DNA of 5,362 nucleotides from an uncultured Acidimicrobiia bacterium (GTDB lineage: Bacteria; Actinomycetota; Acidimicrobiia; Spongiisociales; JAENVV01): assembly GCA_905480085.1 (NCBI GenBank), contig CAJQPD010000213.1:1-5362 (forward strand), read 5' to 3'. Both the position numbers and the translations under genes were made by a program. The notes below the pieces were generated by a model, which saw only the letters and a program-made list of their open reading frames with translations, ran no database searches and was not told the origin of the DNA. This document shows, piece after piece, positions 1 through 5,362 of the stretch; the stretch's first letter is position 1; the number at the start of each line of letters is the position of its first letter.

Positions 1-13
1 TGTATATGCGTCT

Positions 14-170
14 CCTTGAATGTTCTACATCAAGGTACGTCCCGCCAGCGTCAATTGCTCAGGGCCGAATGACCTATGGGCCAGTGTCATCGGTCGACTC
101 AGGCCCGGTAAAGTCCCTGACGGGACCTTGATCGAGCCCGCCGGTGGTTGAACGAGTGAGGGCGGGTTTG
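14..170 (+). promoter_or_regulatory. Cluster of inverted repeats, possible structured leader
   Basis: Three sets of complementary arms are visible. CCTTGA at 14-19 pairs with TCAAGG at 30-35; adjacent TGT/ACA pairing around a bulged A leaves a 3-nt loop. The segment 29-48 is also complementary to 117-132, apart from three extra bases in the left arm and one wobble, so bases 30-35 could pair with either side. A third stem, 133-142 with 161-170 (10 pairs, two of them G-U, 18-nt loop), ends in GGCGGGTTTG and looks like a weak terminator. Smaller nested pairs (69-73 with 86-90, 65-67 with 91-93) lie within the second structure. This could be an attenuator-like leader for the gene at 287, or terminators of a gene to the left. 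It matches no riboswitch class I know; function is inference only. Confidence 0.25.
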
Positions 171-201
171 CGCATAGAGTGGGCGGTCCAGCGTGGTTCG
201 A

Positions 202-213
202 TCGACTAGTCGA
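202..213. repeat. Perfect 12-bp palindrome, possible operator
   Basis: The sequence TCGACTAGTCGA is fully self-complementary and centred about 80 nt upstream of the GTG start at 287. The position suits a dimeric repressor or activator site near the promoter of the Cys/Met-metabolism gene. No second copy was seen in the window, and the binding protein is unknown. Confidence 0.3.
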
Positions 214-277
214 GTCCGTCACTAGCCTGGTCGGTAGATCAGTGAAGCAGTAGGCGAGATTAGTTCGGCAGCGAAAC

Positions 278-281
278 GAGG
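278..281 (+). promoter_or_regulatory. Ribosome binding site for the gene at 287
   Basis: GAGG, in the context AACGAGGCGACT, ends 5 nt before the GTG at 287. It supports that GTG as the start. The frame is closed upstream by TAG at 251-253, with no other start codon in between. The next in-frame Met (residue 76) lies inside the cofactor-binding motif, which is too late. Confidence 0.6.
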
Positions 282-286
282 CGACT

Positions 287-1405
287 GTGCCAGGAGATCC
301 ATTTACGATTGCAGCCCACGCCGGTGGCGTCTTCGACGAGGCCACCGGAGGCGTCGTCCCACCCCTTCAGCCGTCGACGACGTTTCGACGCGGCCCGGGA
401 ATCTCGGATGACTACGTCTACCGCCGTTATGCCCATCCGGGCGCCGAAGCAGTCGAGAACGTAGCTGCTCAACTCGATGGCGGGTCGGCGGCGTTGGTGT
501 TCGGGTCGGGAATGGCCGCGCTAAGTGCCGTCCTGGAGTCGGTCCCGATGGGCGGGCATGTGGTCGCTCCGGTGGTCATGTATCACGGCGGCCAGGATTG
601 GATGCAGGCTCAGGCCGATATCGGCCGTATCTCTCTGACGCTGTTCGACTCCGATGACCCCGGCGCCCTTGAAAATGCCTTGACCCAAACAACGGACCTG
701 CTGTGGATTGAGACTCCCACCAACCCGATGTGGGGACTCATTGACATCGTGGCTGCAGTGGAGTTGGGACACCGGGTCGGGGCAACCGTGGTCGTCGACT
801 CGACAGTGGCACCTCCCGTTACGACCCGACCGCTCGACCTGGGCGCCGACATCGTGTTTCACTCCGCCACCAAGTATTACAACGGCCACTCCGACGTCCT
901 GGCCGGGATCCTCATCACCGCCAAACCCGACGAGCGTTGGGCACGGATTGAGGCGGTTCGAGGGAGTCATGGTTCGATTCTTGCTCCGTTCGACGCCTGG
1001 CTCCTCTTGCGGGGTATCCGAACGATGCCGCTGCGCTACACCCGTGCCTGCCAGTCTGCCGCTGCCATCGCTGCAGTATTTGAGCACCACCCCCGGGTCG
1101 AGCAGGTGTTGTACCCGGGGTTGGAATCCCACCCGGGACATGAGATCGCGGTTCGTCAGATGACCGGCGGTTTTGGGGCCATGATGTCGATTCTTGTGAA
1201 CGGAGACGCAGCTGAGGCCCGGCGGGTGGCAGCGACTACGCGGCTGTTTGCAAACGCCACATCTCTGGGTGGTGTCGAATCTCTCATCGAGCACCGGGCG
1301 TCATATCAGTCGACCCCCGTGCCTCCCAACTTGTTGCGGATTTCTGTTGGCATCGAAGATCCTGAAGAACTTATTGCCGACCTCGGCCAGGCCCTCGGCG
1401 GCTGA
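287..1405 (+). CDS. PLP-dependent trans-sulfuration family enzyme (Cys/Met metabolism)
   Basis: A 372-residue fold-type I PLP enzyme of the cystathionine gamma-synthase/cystathionine lyase/methionine gamma-lyase family, presumably cytosolic and tetrameric. Visible motifs: Y45-R46-R47, corresponding to the YSR motif that reaches the neighbouring subunit's PLP phosphate; GSGMAA at 73-78 for phosphate binding; WIETPTNP at 140-147; D171 in DST, which would contact the pyridine nitrogen; HSATK ending in the Schiff-base lysine K196; SLGGVESLIEHRAS at 326-339; and R351 in LLRISVGIED, the usual substrate-carboxylate arginine. The length is close to the usual 380-400 with both ends intact. DST instead of DNT, MYHGG instead of the usual YGG, and IEHR instead of ICHP place it in a divergent branch whose reaction is not settled, so gamma-synthase, beta- or gamma-lyase activity all remain possible. 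The GTG start has a good GAGG site. It precedes a SulP transporter by 21 nt, probably in one operon. Confidence 0.9.
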   Translation: MPGDPFTIAAHAGGVFDEATGGVVPPLQPSTTFRRGPGISDDYVYRRYAHPGAEAVENVAAQLDGGSAALVFGSGMAALSAVLESVPMGGHVVAPVVMYHGGQDWMQAQADIGRISLTLFDSDDPGALENALTQTTDLLWIETPTNPMWGLIDIVAAVELGHRVGATVVVDSTVAPPVTTRPLDLGADIVFHSATKYYNGHSDVLAGILITAKPDERWARIEAVRGSHGSILAPFDAWLLLRGIRTMPLRYTRACQSAAAIAAVFEHHPRVEQVLYPGLESHPGHEIAVRQMTGGFGAMMSILVNGDAAEARRVAATTRLFANATSLGGVESLIEHRASYQSTPVPPNLLRISVGIEDPEELIADLGQALGG

Positions 1406-1426
1406 ACGCCTCTAGCTAGTGTTCCG

Positions 1427-3514
1427 GTGACTATGAGCCCGGGCCATCATCGTCTGTCAGTTCGGATTCTGGCTGACAGCGTTTCGGCCGGTTTGGTCGG
1501 TGCTGTCCGGTCGTTATCTCTGGCGGCTCTCGTGTTCGGTGGGCTCGGCCTGGCCGAAGCGCGAGCCTTCGGACCGATCCTTATTGGTGCCGGAATCCTG
1601 GGTCTTGTCATTGCATTGACATCCGGTTTGGTCGGGACTCCGCAGTCGAACGCCGCAGCGGTCGTGGCGGTCGCCGCCGGATTGGTGACCGCGTCGTCGA
1701 CAGGTTCTGTTGACGAACAATTCGCTCTGGTCATGGCGACGATGGCGGTGGCATCGATCTCAACCGGTCTTGTTCTGTATCTGGCGGGGGTCTTCAAACT
1801 CGGACGGCTCGTCCGGTTTCTTCCCTATCCGGTCGTCGGGGGATTCCTGGCGGCGACTGGATGGCTGCTCCTTACCGGTGGGTGGCGCCTGGCGCAGAAC
1901 GCTTCCGCGACCTGGATCACCTTTGCCACACTGGGATTCGGCCTGGCTATTGCGGTCGCGGCGCAGGTGGACAGCCGATGGATGCAACCGGCTGTGGTCG
2001 GAATTGGCCTTGTCCTATTCTTCGTGGCCATGGCCGTTGGTGGAGTGAGCCTTGAGGAAGCGGGCGTCAACGGTTGGCTCGTTGGTCCGTTCGCGGCCGA
2101 TCCGGTCCAGTTTTCCGATTTATTCGTTGGGTTCACCGCAGACATGAGCCAATTAGCCCCCGCCATTCCGACCCTACTGACGATCCCCGCGGTGGCGTTG
2201 TTGTCGTTGCTGCTGAACGCCAGCGCCATCGAAGTTGGCGAGAAGGTCGATCTTCCGCTCGACGTTGAACTCAAGGCTGCCGGACTTGGCAATGTCGCCG
2301 GGGGCCTGGTGGGAAGTCTGCCTGGCTGGCAATCACTGACACTCCAGAAGCTGGTCAAGTCGTCGCGCACCAACAAGGTGGGGGCGGTGATCGTCGCTCT
2401 CGTTTCGCTATCTGCATTGGCGGCCGGACCGCGGGTGATCGGCTATTTGCCTGTCTTCGTGGTAGCCGGAGTCGTGGCCGGCCTCGGACTGGATCTCTTG
2501 TATGAGTGGGTGGTTGCCTCGCGTTCCAATGTCAGTGTCACCGACTACTCGATCGTGCTGATTGTTGTCGTAGTAACGGCGGGCTTCGGGTTCGTATCAG
2601 GTGTGATCACCGGCGTGCTCGCCGCCATTGGCCTGTTTATTTATCAATACTCGAAGATTGACGTTGTACAGGTTGCCTTGTCCGGTGATTCGTATCGCTC
2701 AAACGTCGATCGGCCGGTTACGGACAACGATCGCCTGACCGAGGCGGGTGGGGCCATTGCCATCTTCAGAATCCACGGCTTCGTTTTCTTCGGCACGGCC
2801 AACCGGTTGATCGGCGAGTTGAGAGCCCGGATGGAGCCCGAGATCGTGCGCTTTCTCGTGGTTGACGGCAAGCGCGTCACCGGGTTCGATGGATCTGCGC
2901 TACACGTATTCGAGCGATTCCTCGAAACGGCGGCCGAACAAGGAGTAACGACGGTGTTGACCGGCTTTGGTCCGCTTGGCGAGAAGGTTGCCGCCGCCGA
3001 GGCGGCCGAAACCGTCGTTCGGTTCCACACACTCGACGAAGGCCTTGAGTGGGCTGAGGATCAGATCCTCAGCAGCGAGGACTCTTTGTTTGGGTCGGTC
3101 GAGGCCCAGCTTGCCGAAATCGCCGGGCCATGGGCCGATGGGGTATTTGCAATGATGGAGCGTGTCGAGTTTGGCGTTGGTGACACGATCATCACCGAAG
3201 GGTCGGTCGGGCATCCGATCTATGTCATCGAGTACGGTCGGGTCCGGGTGGTCCTCGAAGCCACTGGCACCCGACTCCGGACGATGCGACCCGGCGCCAT
3301 TGTTGGCGAAATGGCCTACTACACCCGCCAACCGGCCAACGCCTCCGTCGTCGCAGAGACCGAGGTGGTGGCCTACGCCCTTTCTGAATCCAAACTTGAG
3401 GGCCTGCTTTCCACGAATCCCCGCCTCGCCGCCGAGGTCCACCGGCGGATGGCGGGGTCGTTATCACGCCGGGTCACCGAGACGAATACCGCGCTCCGAA
3501 AAGCGATGGAATAG
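1427..3514 (+). CDS. SulP family anion transporter with STAS and CNB-like domains
   Basis: A 695-residue inner-membrane protein in three parts. Residues about 15-408 are hydrophobic, with roughly 11-14 membrane segments and SulP-like features such as GTPQSNAAA (70-78) and FLPYPVVGGFLA (131-142). Residues about 441-545 form a cytoplasmic STAS domain with the typical VTGFDGSAL loop (484-492). Residues about 565-690 resemble a Crp/cAMP-type cyclic-nucleotide-binding domain (GDTIITEGSVGHPIYVIEYG, then GEMAYYTRQPANASV at 627-641). SulP proteins carry sulfate, bicarbonate, dicarboxylates or other anions; the substrate here is not readable. In the nucleotide-binding cassette the usual P-R-(S/T/A)-A pattern is P636-A637-N638-A639, so the phosphate-binding arginine is absent and cNMP binding is doubtful. 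GTG 1427 and ATG 1433 are both possible starts and neither has a Shine-Dalgarno sequence. The upstream in-frame stop is the stop of the preceding gene, which suggests translational coupling or reinitiation. Confidence 0.9.
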   Translation: MTMSPGHHRLSVRILADSVSAGLVGAVRSLSLAALVFGGLGLAEARAFGPILIGAGILGLVIALTSGLVGTPQSNAAAVVAVAAGLVTASSTGSVDEQFALVMATMAVASISTGLVLYLAGVFKLGRLVRFLPYPVVGGFLAATGWLLLTGGWRLAQNASATWITFATLGFGLAIAVAAQVDSRWMQPAVVGIGLVLFFVAMAVGGVSLEEAGVNGWLVGPFAADPVQFSDLFVGFTADMSQLAPAIPTLLTIPAVALLSLLLNASAIEVGEKVDLPLDVELKAAGLGNVAGGLVGSLPGWQSLTLQKLVKSSRTNKVGAVIVALVSLSALAAGPRVIGYLPVFVVAGVVAGLGLDLLYEWVVASRSNVSVTDYSIVLIVVVVTAGFGFVSGVITGVLAAIGLFIYQYSKIDVVQVALSGDSYRSNVDRPVTDNDRLTEAGGAIAIFRIHGFVFFGTANRLIGELRARMEPEIVRFLVVDGKRVTGFDGSALHVFERFLETAAEQGVTTVLTGFGPLGEKVAAAEAAETVVRFHTLDEGLEWAEDQILSSEDSLFGSVEAQLAEIAGPWADGVFAMMERVEFGVGDTIITEGSVGHPIYVIEYGRVRVVLEATGTRLRTMRPGAIVGEMAYYTRQPANASVVAETEVVAYALSESKLEGLLSTNPRLAAEVHRRMAGSLSRRVTETNTALRKAME

Positions 3515-3518
3515 CGGT

Positions 3519-4694
3519 TTAGAGAACTGCGATGGCCCGGCGGTGGCGGTGGCGTTCCCACAGCGCGTAGCCAACAACGACGAGTAGTAGTTGGGCGCCG
3601 ATGCCCCGATACATCGGTGTGTAGCCGGCCGATTCGATGACCCACCCGAGAAGCGGGGCGCCGATCAACGATGCCAGTGGGAAGAACGACAAGAAGCCGG
3701 AAAGCGCTGCCCCCCGCTCTTCGGTGGTCGAGCGTTCAACCACGAGTGAGTTGAGGATGGGGAATGAGAATCCATGACCGATTCCGGCAGTCGCACCGGC
3801 GATCCCAATGGCCAGACTCGTCGTGGCAGACCCGAGCAGGACCATGCCACCTGACATGATGATCAGGCTTGCGCTCAGCACCGGAATTTCACCGAATCGC
3901 TGTGGAAGCTGCCGGCCACCCAACCTCACGACGATGGCCATGGTCGAATAGGCCGCGAAGAACACTCCGACCGAACCGTATCCAGTCGTGTCGACGAAGG
4001 TCTTGAGGAACGTGAAGATCGAAATCAGCGTCAGCGAGAAGGAAGCCGTGATGAGCCAAATCGGTGAAAGTTCGTGCTGGCGGATGGCGACCAGGAAACC
4101 GAGACTGGGCCGGGTGTGAACACCTTTGGACTCGTGAAGAGGCAGTGCCATGGCGAAGGCGGCCGTTCCAAGTCCGGCCGCCACCCAGAACAACGTGGTG
4201 TAGTTGCTCGTCCGGAGAATGAAATCACCAAGGAGTCCGCCGAGTGCCAGGGGCATTTGTCCGGATACTCCAAATAGCGCCATGCCTTCGGTACGGCGAG
4301 ATGCCGGGACGATGTCGGCCGTGTATGTCACGAAGGATGTGAATAGCACGGCTTCGGCGATCCCGTGGATGATGGTGAGGGCGTACACCCACCAGGAGAT
4401 CGAGGTGACGGTGGTCAGGGCGGCGAGTCCGGCGACGTTGATGAGGTTGCCGGCGTGGATGAGCGGTCGGCGACCGATCCGATCCATGAGATGTCCAACG
4501 TACGGTCGAACGACCAGCGAACCGATCGATCCCACCCCGACGATTACACCGACCGTCCCCTCGCTGGCTCCGAGGGAGACGAGAAAACCGGCGTAATGGA
4601 TGAACAACGCGAAGGTCAACCCCATCAGCAGGTTCGAGGTGAAGGCGAATCCGAACGCCCGGGTGACCAGTTTTTCCATGAGCCGACGAACCAT
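3519..4694 (-). CDS. MFS transporter (drug/sugar efflux-like), 12 membrane segments
   Basis: A 391-residue major facilitator superfamily permease of the inner membrane, of usual length for a 12-helix member. Hydrophobic segments lie at roughly 14-36, 46-64, 79-98, 102-122, 140-160, 165-185, 211-233, 241-259, 270-288, 293-316, 329-350 and 364-382. MFS motif A is clear between helices 2 and 3, as GHLMDRIGRRP at 67-77 with D71 and R72. A basic loop, PASRRTEGMALFG at 130-142, follows helix 4, as in AraJ-like efflux permeases. The tail RHRHRR (381-386) is a positive cytoplasmic end. Substrate cannot be predicted. The start is ATG at 4694 or the Met six codons in (4679); neither has a clear ribosome site. 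A perfect palindrome lies 4 nt upstream. The gene converges on the SulP gene with only 4 nt between stops. Confidence 0.9.
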   Translation of the reverse strand: MVRRLMEKLVTRAFGFAFTSNLLMGLTFALFIHYAGFLVSLGASEGTVGVIVGVGSIGSLVVRPYVGHLMDRIGRRPLIHAGNLINVAGLAALTTVTSISWWVYALTIIHGIAEAVLFTSFVTYTADIVPASRRTEGMALFGVSGQMPLALGGLLGDFILRTSNYTTLFWVAAGLGTAAFAMALPLHESKGVHTRPSLGFLVAIRQHELSPIWLITASFSLTLISIFTFLKTFVDTTGYGSVGVFFAAYSTMAIVVRLGGRQLPQRFGEIPVLSASLIIMSGGMVLLGSATTSLAIGIAGATAGIGHGFSFPILNSLVVERSTTEERGAALSGFLSFFPLASLIGAPLLGWVIESAGYTPMYRGIGAQLLLVVVGYALWERHRHRRAIAVL

Positions 4695-4698
4695 ACAC

Positions 4699-4712
4699 CC
4701 GGTCGCGACCGG
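4699..4712. repeat. Perfect 14-bp palindrome just upstream of the MFS gene
   Basis: CCGGTCGCGACCGG is fully self-complementary and ends 4 nt before the ATG at 4694 on the reverse strand. As DNA it could be an operator for a dimeric regulator. As RNA it could form a 5-bp hairpin with a CGCG loop covering the place where a ribosome site should be, and no such site is visible. Efflux permeases are often controlled by nearby repressor sites, but no regulator gene is present in this window. Confidence 0.35.
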
Positions 4713-4772
4713 CTCTATTCGGGTGGGACGTCGAATCTGGGCTGGACCTCTTTTGAAGTTTCGCTCAGGTTC

Positions 4773-4802
4773 TTGACCTTAGATGGCGTTAATGGGCATA
4801 AG
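4773..4802 (+). promoter_or_regulatory. Weak forward promoter candidate
   Basis: TTGACC at 4773-4778 matches five of six -35 consensus bases. With an 18-nt spacer, CATAAG at 4797-4802 matches four of six -10 bases. Transcription would begin near 4808-4810, just past the GTG of the possible small ORF at 4805, so it would not supply that start. It may be chance. Confidence 0.2.
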
Positions 4803-4804
4803 GG

Positions 4805-4975
4805 GTGAGCACCACTTCAGGAGAAACCGTCTTCGGATTCCGGCCTGATATGGACGCCAAGGGTATGTACGCTCACCACGTGAAGGACCGCTCCGGCGGT
4901 CCTTCACCGCGTTGGGGCGTCTACGTTCGTACGAACTTCGGGCCTATGCCACCGAGGGGGACCGGAATGTGGTGA
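4805..4975 (+). CDS. Possible small ORF, 56 residues, unrecognised
   Basis: An uninterrupted frame opens at GTG 4805, directly after an in-frame TAA (4799-4801), and ends at TGA 4973-4975. The predicted product begins MSTTSGETVFGFRPDMDAKG and ends PRGTGMW; it is basic, rich in Gly, Pro and Met, and has no membrane segment or signal peptide. I recognise no family. In-frame ATGs at codons 16 and 21 are alternative starts; the latter follows CCAAGGGT, a poor ribosome site. Against it: the frame runs through a perfect hairpin and a palindrome, its last 32 nt are antisense to the neighbouring reverse gene, and the GTG has no properly spaced Shine-Dalgarno sequence. Probably chance, but no other gene occupies this gap. 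Confidence 0.2.
   Translation: MSTTSGETVFGFRPDMDAKGMYAHHVKDRSGGPSPRWGVYVRTNFGPMPPRGTGMW
4880..4907 (-). terminator. Perfect 12-bp hairpin, likely terminator of the reverse gene
   Basis: GTGAAGGACCGC (4880-4891) and GCGGTCCTTCAC (4896-4907) are perfectly complementary around the 4-nt loop TCCG. The hairpin starts 36 nt beyond the stop of the dehydrogenase-like gene and lies before the MFS gene on the same strand, where a terminator is expected. There is no U-tract on either side, as is common for G+C-rich actinobacterial terminators, so the mechanism may be weak or factor-assisted. A role as RNA-stability element or protein-binding site is also possible. Confidence 0.55.
4925..4936. repeat. 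Perfect 12-bp palindrome downstream of the dehydrogenase-like gene
   Basis: GTTCGTACGAAC is fully self-complementary and begins 7 nt past the reverse-strand stop at 4944-4946, between that stop and the larger hairpin. It resembles the actinobacterial LexA box only in its GTTC/GAAC words, which are in the opposite order (GAAC-N4-GTTC is expected), so that identity is not supported. It may be an extra 3'-end structure or chance. Confidence 0.25.
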
Positions 4976-5362
4976 GGGCCTTCATGTAGTTGTGGCGCTC
5001 AAAGGCGGTCGGGTCGGGGGCGTTGACTTGTGAGAGGCTGCCCCGTAGCTGGGACACCGATGAGTATTCGTTCTCGTCGAGCCAACGCTCCAGATCACAG
5101 ACGAGATCAGTCATGTGGCCGGGACCATACTTGAGCAATGAGGCGGTAGTCATGGTCACGTCGGCGCCGGCCAGCAACAGCTTCACGACATCTTCGGCTG
5201 AATGAACCCCGGACGTCGCGGCGAACTGGGTCTTGATCCGTCCGAACAAGATGGCAATCCATCGCAAGGGAAGCCGGAGGTCGGTTGGCGTCGATAACTC
5301 CAGGTTGGGTGTGACGCCCATCTCTTCGATATCGAAGTCGGGCTGATAGAACCGGTTGAACA
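4944..5362 (-). CDS. Dihydroorotate dehydrogenase-like flavoprotein, C-terminal part
   Basis: The frame is open to the right window edge, giving 138 complete C-terminal residues; the gene's start lies outside. The Met at 5321 is internal, because the frame continues upstream as FNRFYQPDFDIEE, which belongs to the same family. The fragment shows the end of an FMN-binding TIM barrel: LRLPLRWIAIL, then the phosphate-binding strand-loop ATSGVHSAEDVVKLLLAGAD, then TTASLLKYGPGH. The tail LERWLDENEYSSVSQLRGS, followed by DPTAFERHNYMKAL, is characteristic of the proteins annotated as dihydroorotate dehydrogenase-like, usually about 330 residues long. True PyrD enzymes oxidise dihydroorotate in pyrimidine synthesis; whether this branch does so is uncertain, and the catalytic base region is not in the window. 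A strong hairpin follows the stop. Confidence 0.88.
   Translation of the reverse strand, partial: FNRFYQPDFDIEEMGVTPNLELSTPTDLRLPLRWIAILFGRIKTQFAATSGVHSAEDVVKLLLAGADVTMTTASLLKYGPGHMTDLVCDLERWLDENEYSSVSQLRGSLSQVNAPDPTAFERHNYMKALTTFRSPSVA

Larger units (their letters stand above)
1..286. other. Intergenic/leader region without a supported gene
   Basis: No reading frame here looks like a real gene. A forward frame open at the left edge runs to a TGA at 129-131, giving about 42 residues, but its composition is unremarkable and no family is recognisable. The long reverse frame overlapping this stretch runs into the start of the next gene and looks like a shadow. The region does contain a run of inverted repeats between 14 and 170 and a perfect palindrome at 202-213. 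It probably holds the promoter and leader of the gene that starts at 287. I could not find a convincing -35/-10 pair; the best candidate is TTGAAC at 148-153 with a poor CATAGA at 173-178, spacer 19. Confidence 0.6.

Noticed and set aside
1..131. Forward frame open at the left edge, ending at TGA 129-131, as the 3' end of an upstream gene
   Set aside because: Only about 42 residues, no recognisable motif, many TCA and other codons unlike the real genes here, and it overlaps the inverted-repeat cluster.
29..170. SAM or SAH riboswitch upstream of the PLP enzyme
   Set aside because: The conserved core sequences of the SAM-I, SAM-IV and SAH classes are not present; only generic inverted repeats are seen.
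25..345. 106-residue reverse-strand ORF over the leader region
   Set aside because: It overlaps the well-supported start of the PLP enzyme, has no family resemblance and has the odd composition typical of a shadow frame.
521..1294. 257-residue reverse-strand ORF inside the PLP enzyme gene
   Set aside because: It lies wholly antisense to a gene with conserved motifs along its length; its Arg-, Gly- and His-rich composition fits a high-G+C shadow frame.
2900..3442. 180-residue reverse-strand ORF over the STAS/CNB part of the SulP gene
   Set aside because: Antisense to conserved domains, with no recognisable motif of its own.
4925..4936. LexA (SOS) box
   Set aside because: The half-sites are in the wrong order: GTTC-N4-GAAC instead of GAAC-N4-GTTC. 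The position is also after a gene, not before one.
4944..5321. Complete 125-residue gene starting at the Met at 5321
   Set aside because: The frame continues upstream to the window edge with residues that match the same protein family, so this Met is internal and the gene is cut by the window.

Overview
This window has about 60% G+C (judged by eye), GTG starts, GC-rich third codon positions and a G+C-rich hairpin without a U-tract. Together these suggest an actinobacterium-like genome or another high-G+C bacterium; the taxon is an inference and no marker gene here fixes it. There is no sign of a mobile element, CRISPR array, tRNA or rRNA.

Layout. Bases 1-286 carry no convincing gene but hold several inverted repeats. 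Two forward genes follow, 21 nt apart and in the same frame: a PLP-dependent Cys/Met-metabolism (trans-sulfuration family) enzyme at 287-1405, then a SulP anion transporter fused to a STAS domain and a cyclic-nucleotide-binding-like domain at 1427-3514. A major facilitator superfamily (MFS) transporter lies on the reverse strand at 3519-4694, tail to tail with the SulP gene and only 4 nt away. A 249-nt gap (4695-4943) contains two perfect palindromes, a perfect 12-bp hairpin and a possible 56-residue forward ORF. The window ends inside a reverse-strand gene, from 4944 to the right edge, that encodes the C-terminal third or so of a dihydroorotate dehydrogenase-like flavoprotein.

How the genes may work together. 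The enzyme and the SulP transporter are probably co-transcribed. An appealing inference is that anion (possibly sulfate) uptake is linked to sulfur amino-acid metabolism, but neither substrate can be read from the sequence. The MFS and dehydrogenase-like genes point the same way; the strong hairpin between them suggests separate transcripts. The most notable point is the SulP protein's C-terminal CNB-like domain, which keeps the overall fold motifs but lacks the arginine that normally grips the cyclic phosphate. Otherwise this looks like ordinary chromosomal metabolism and transport, and I found no convincing new multi-gene system.
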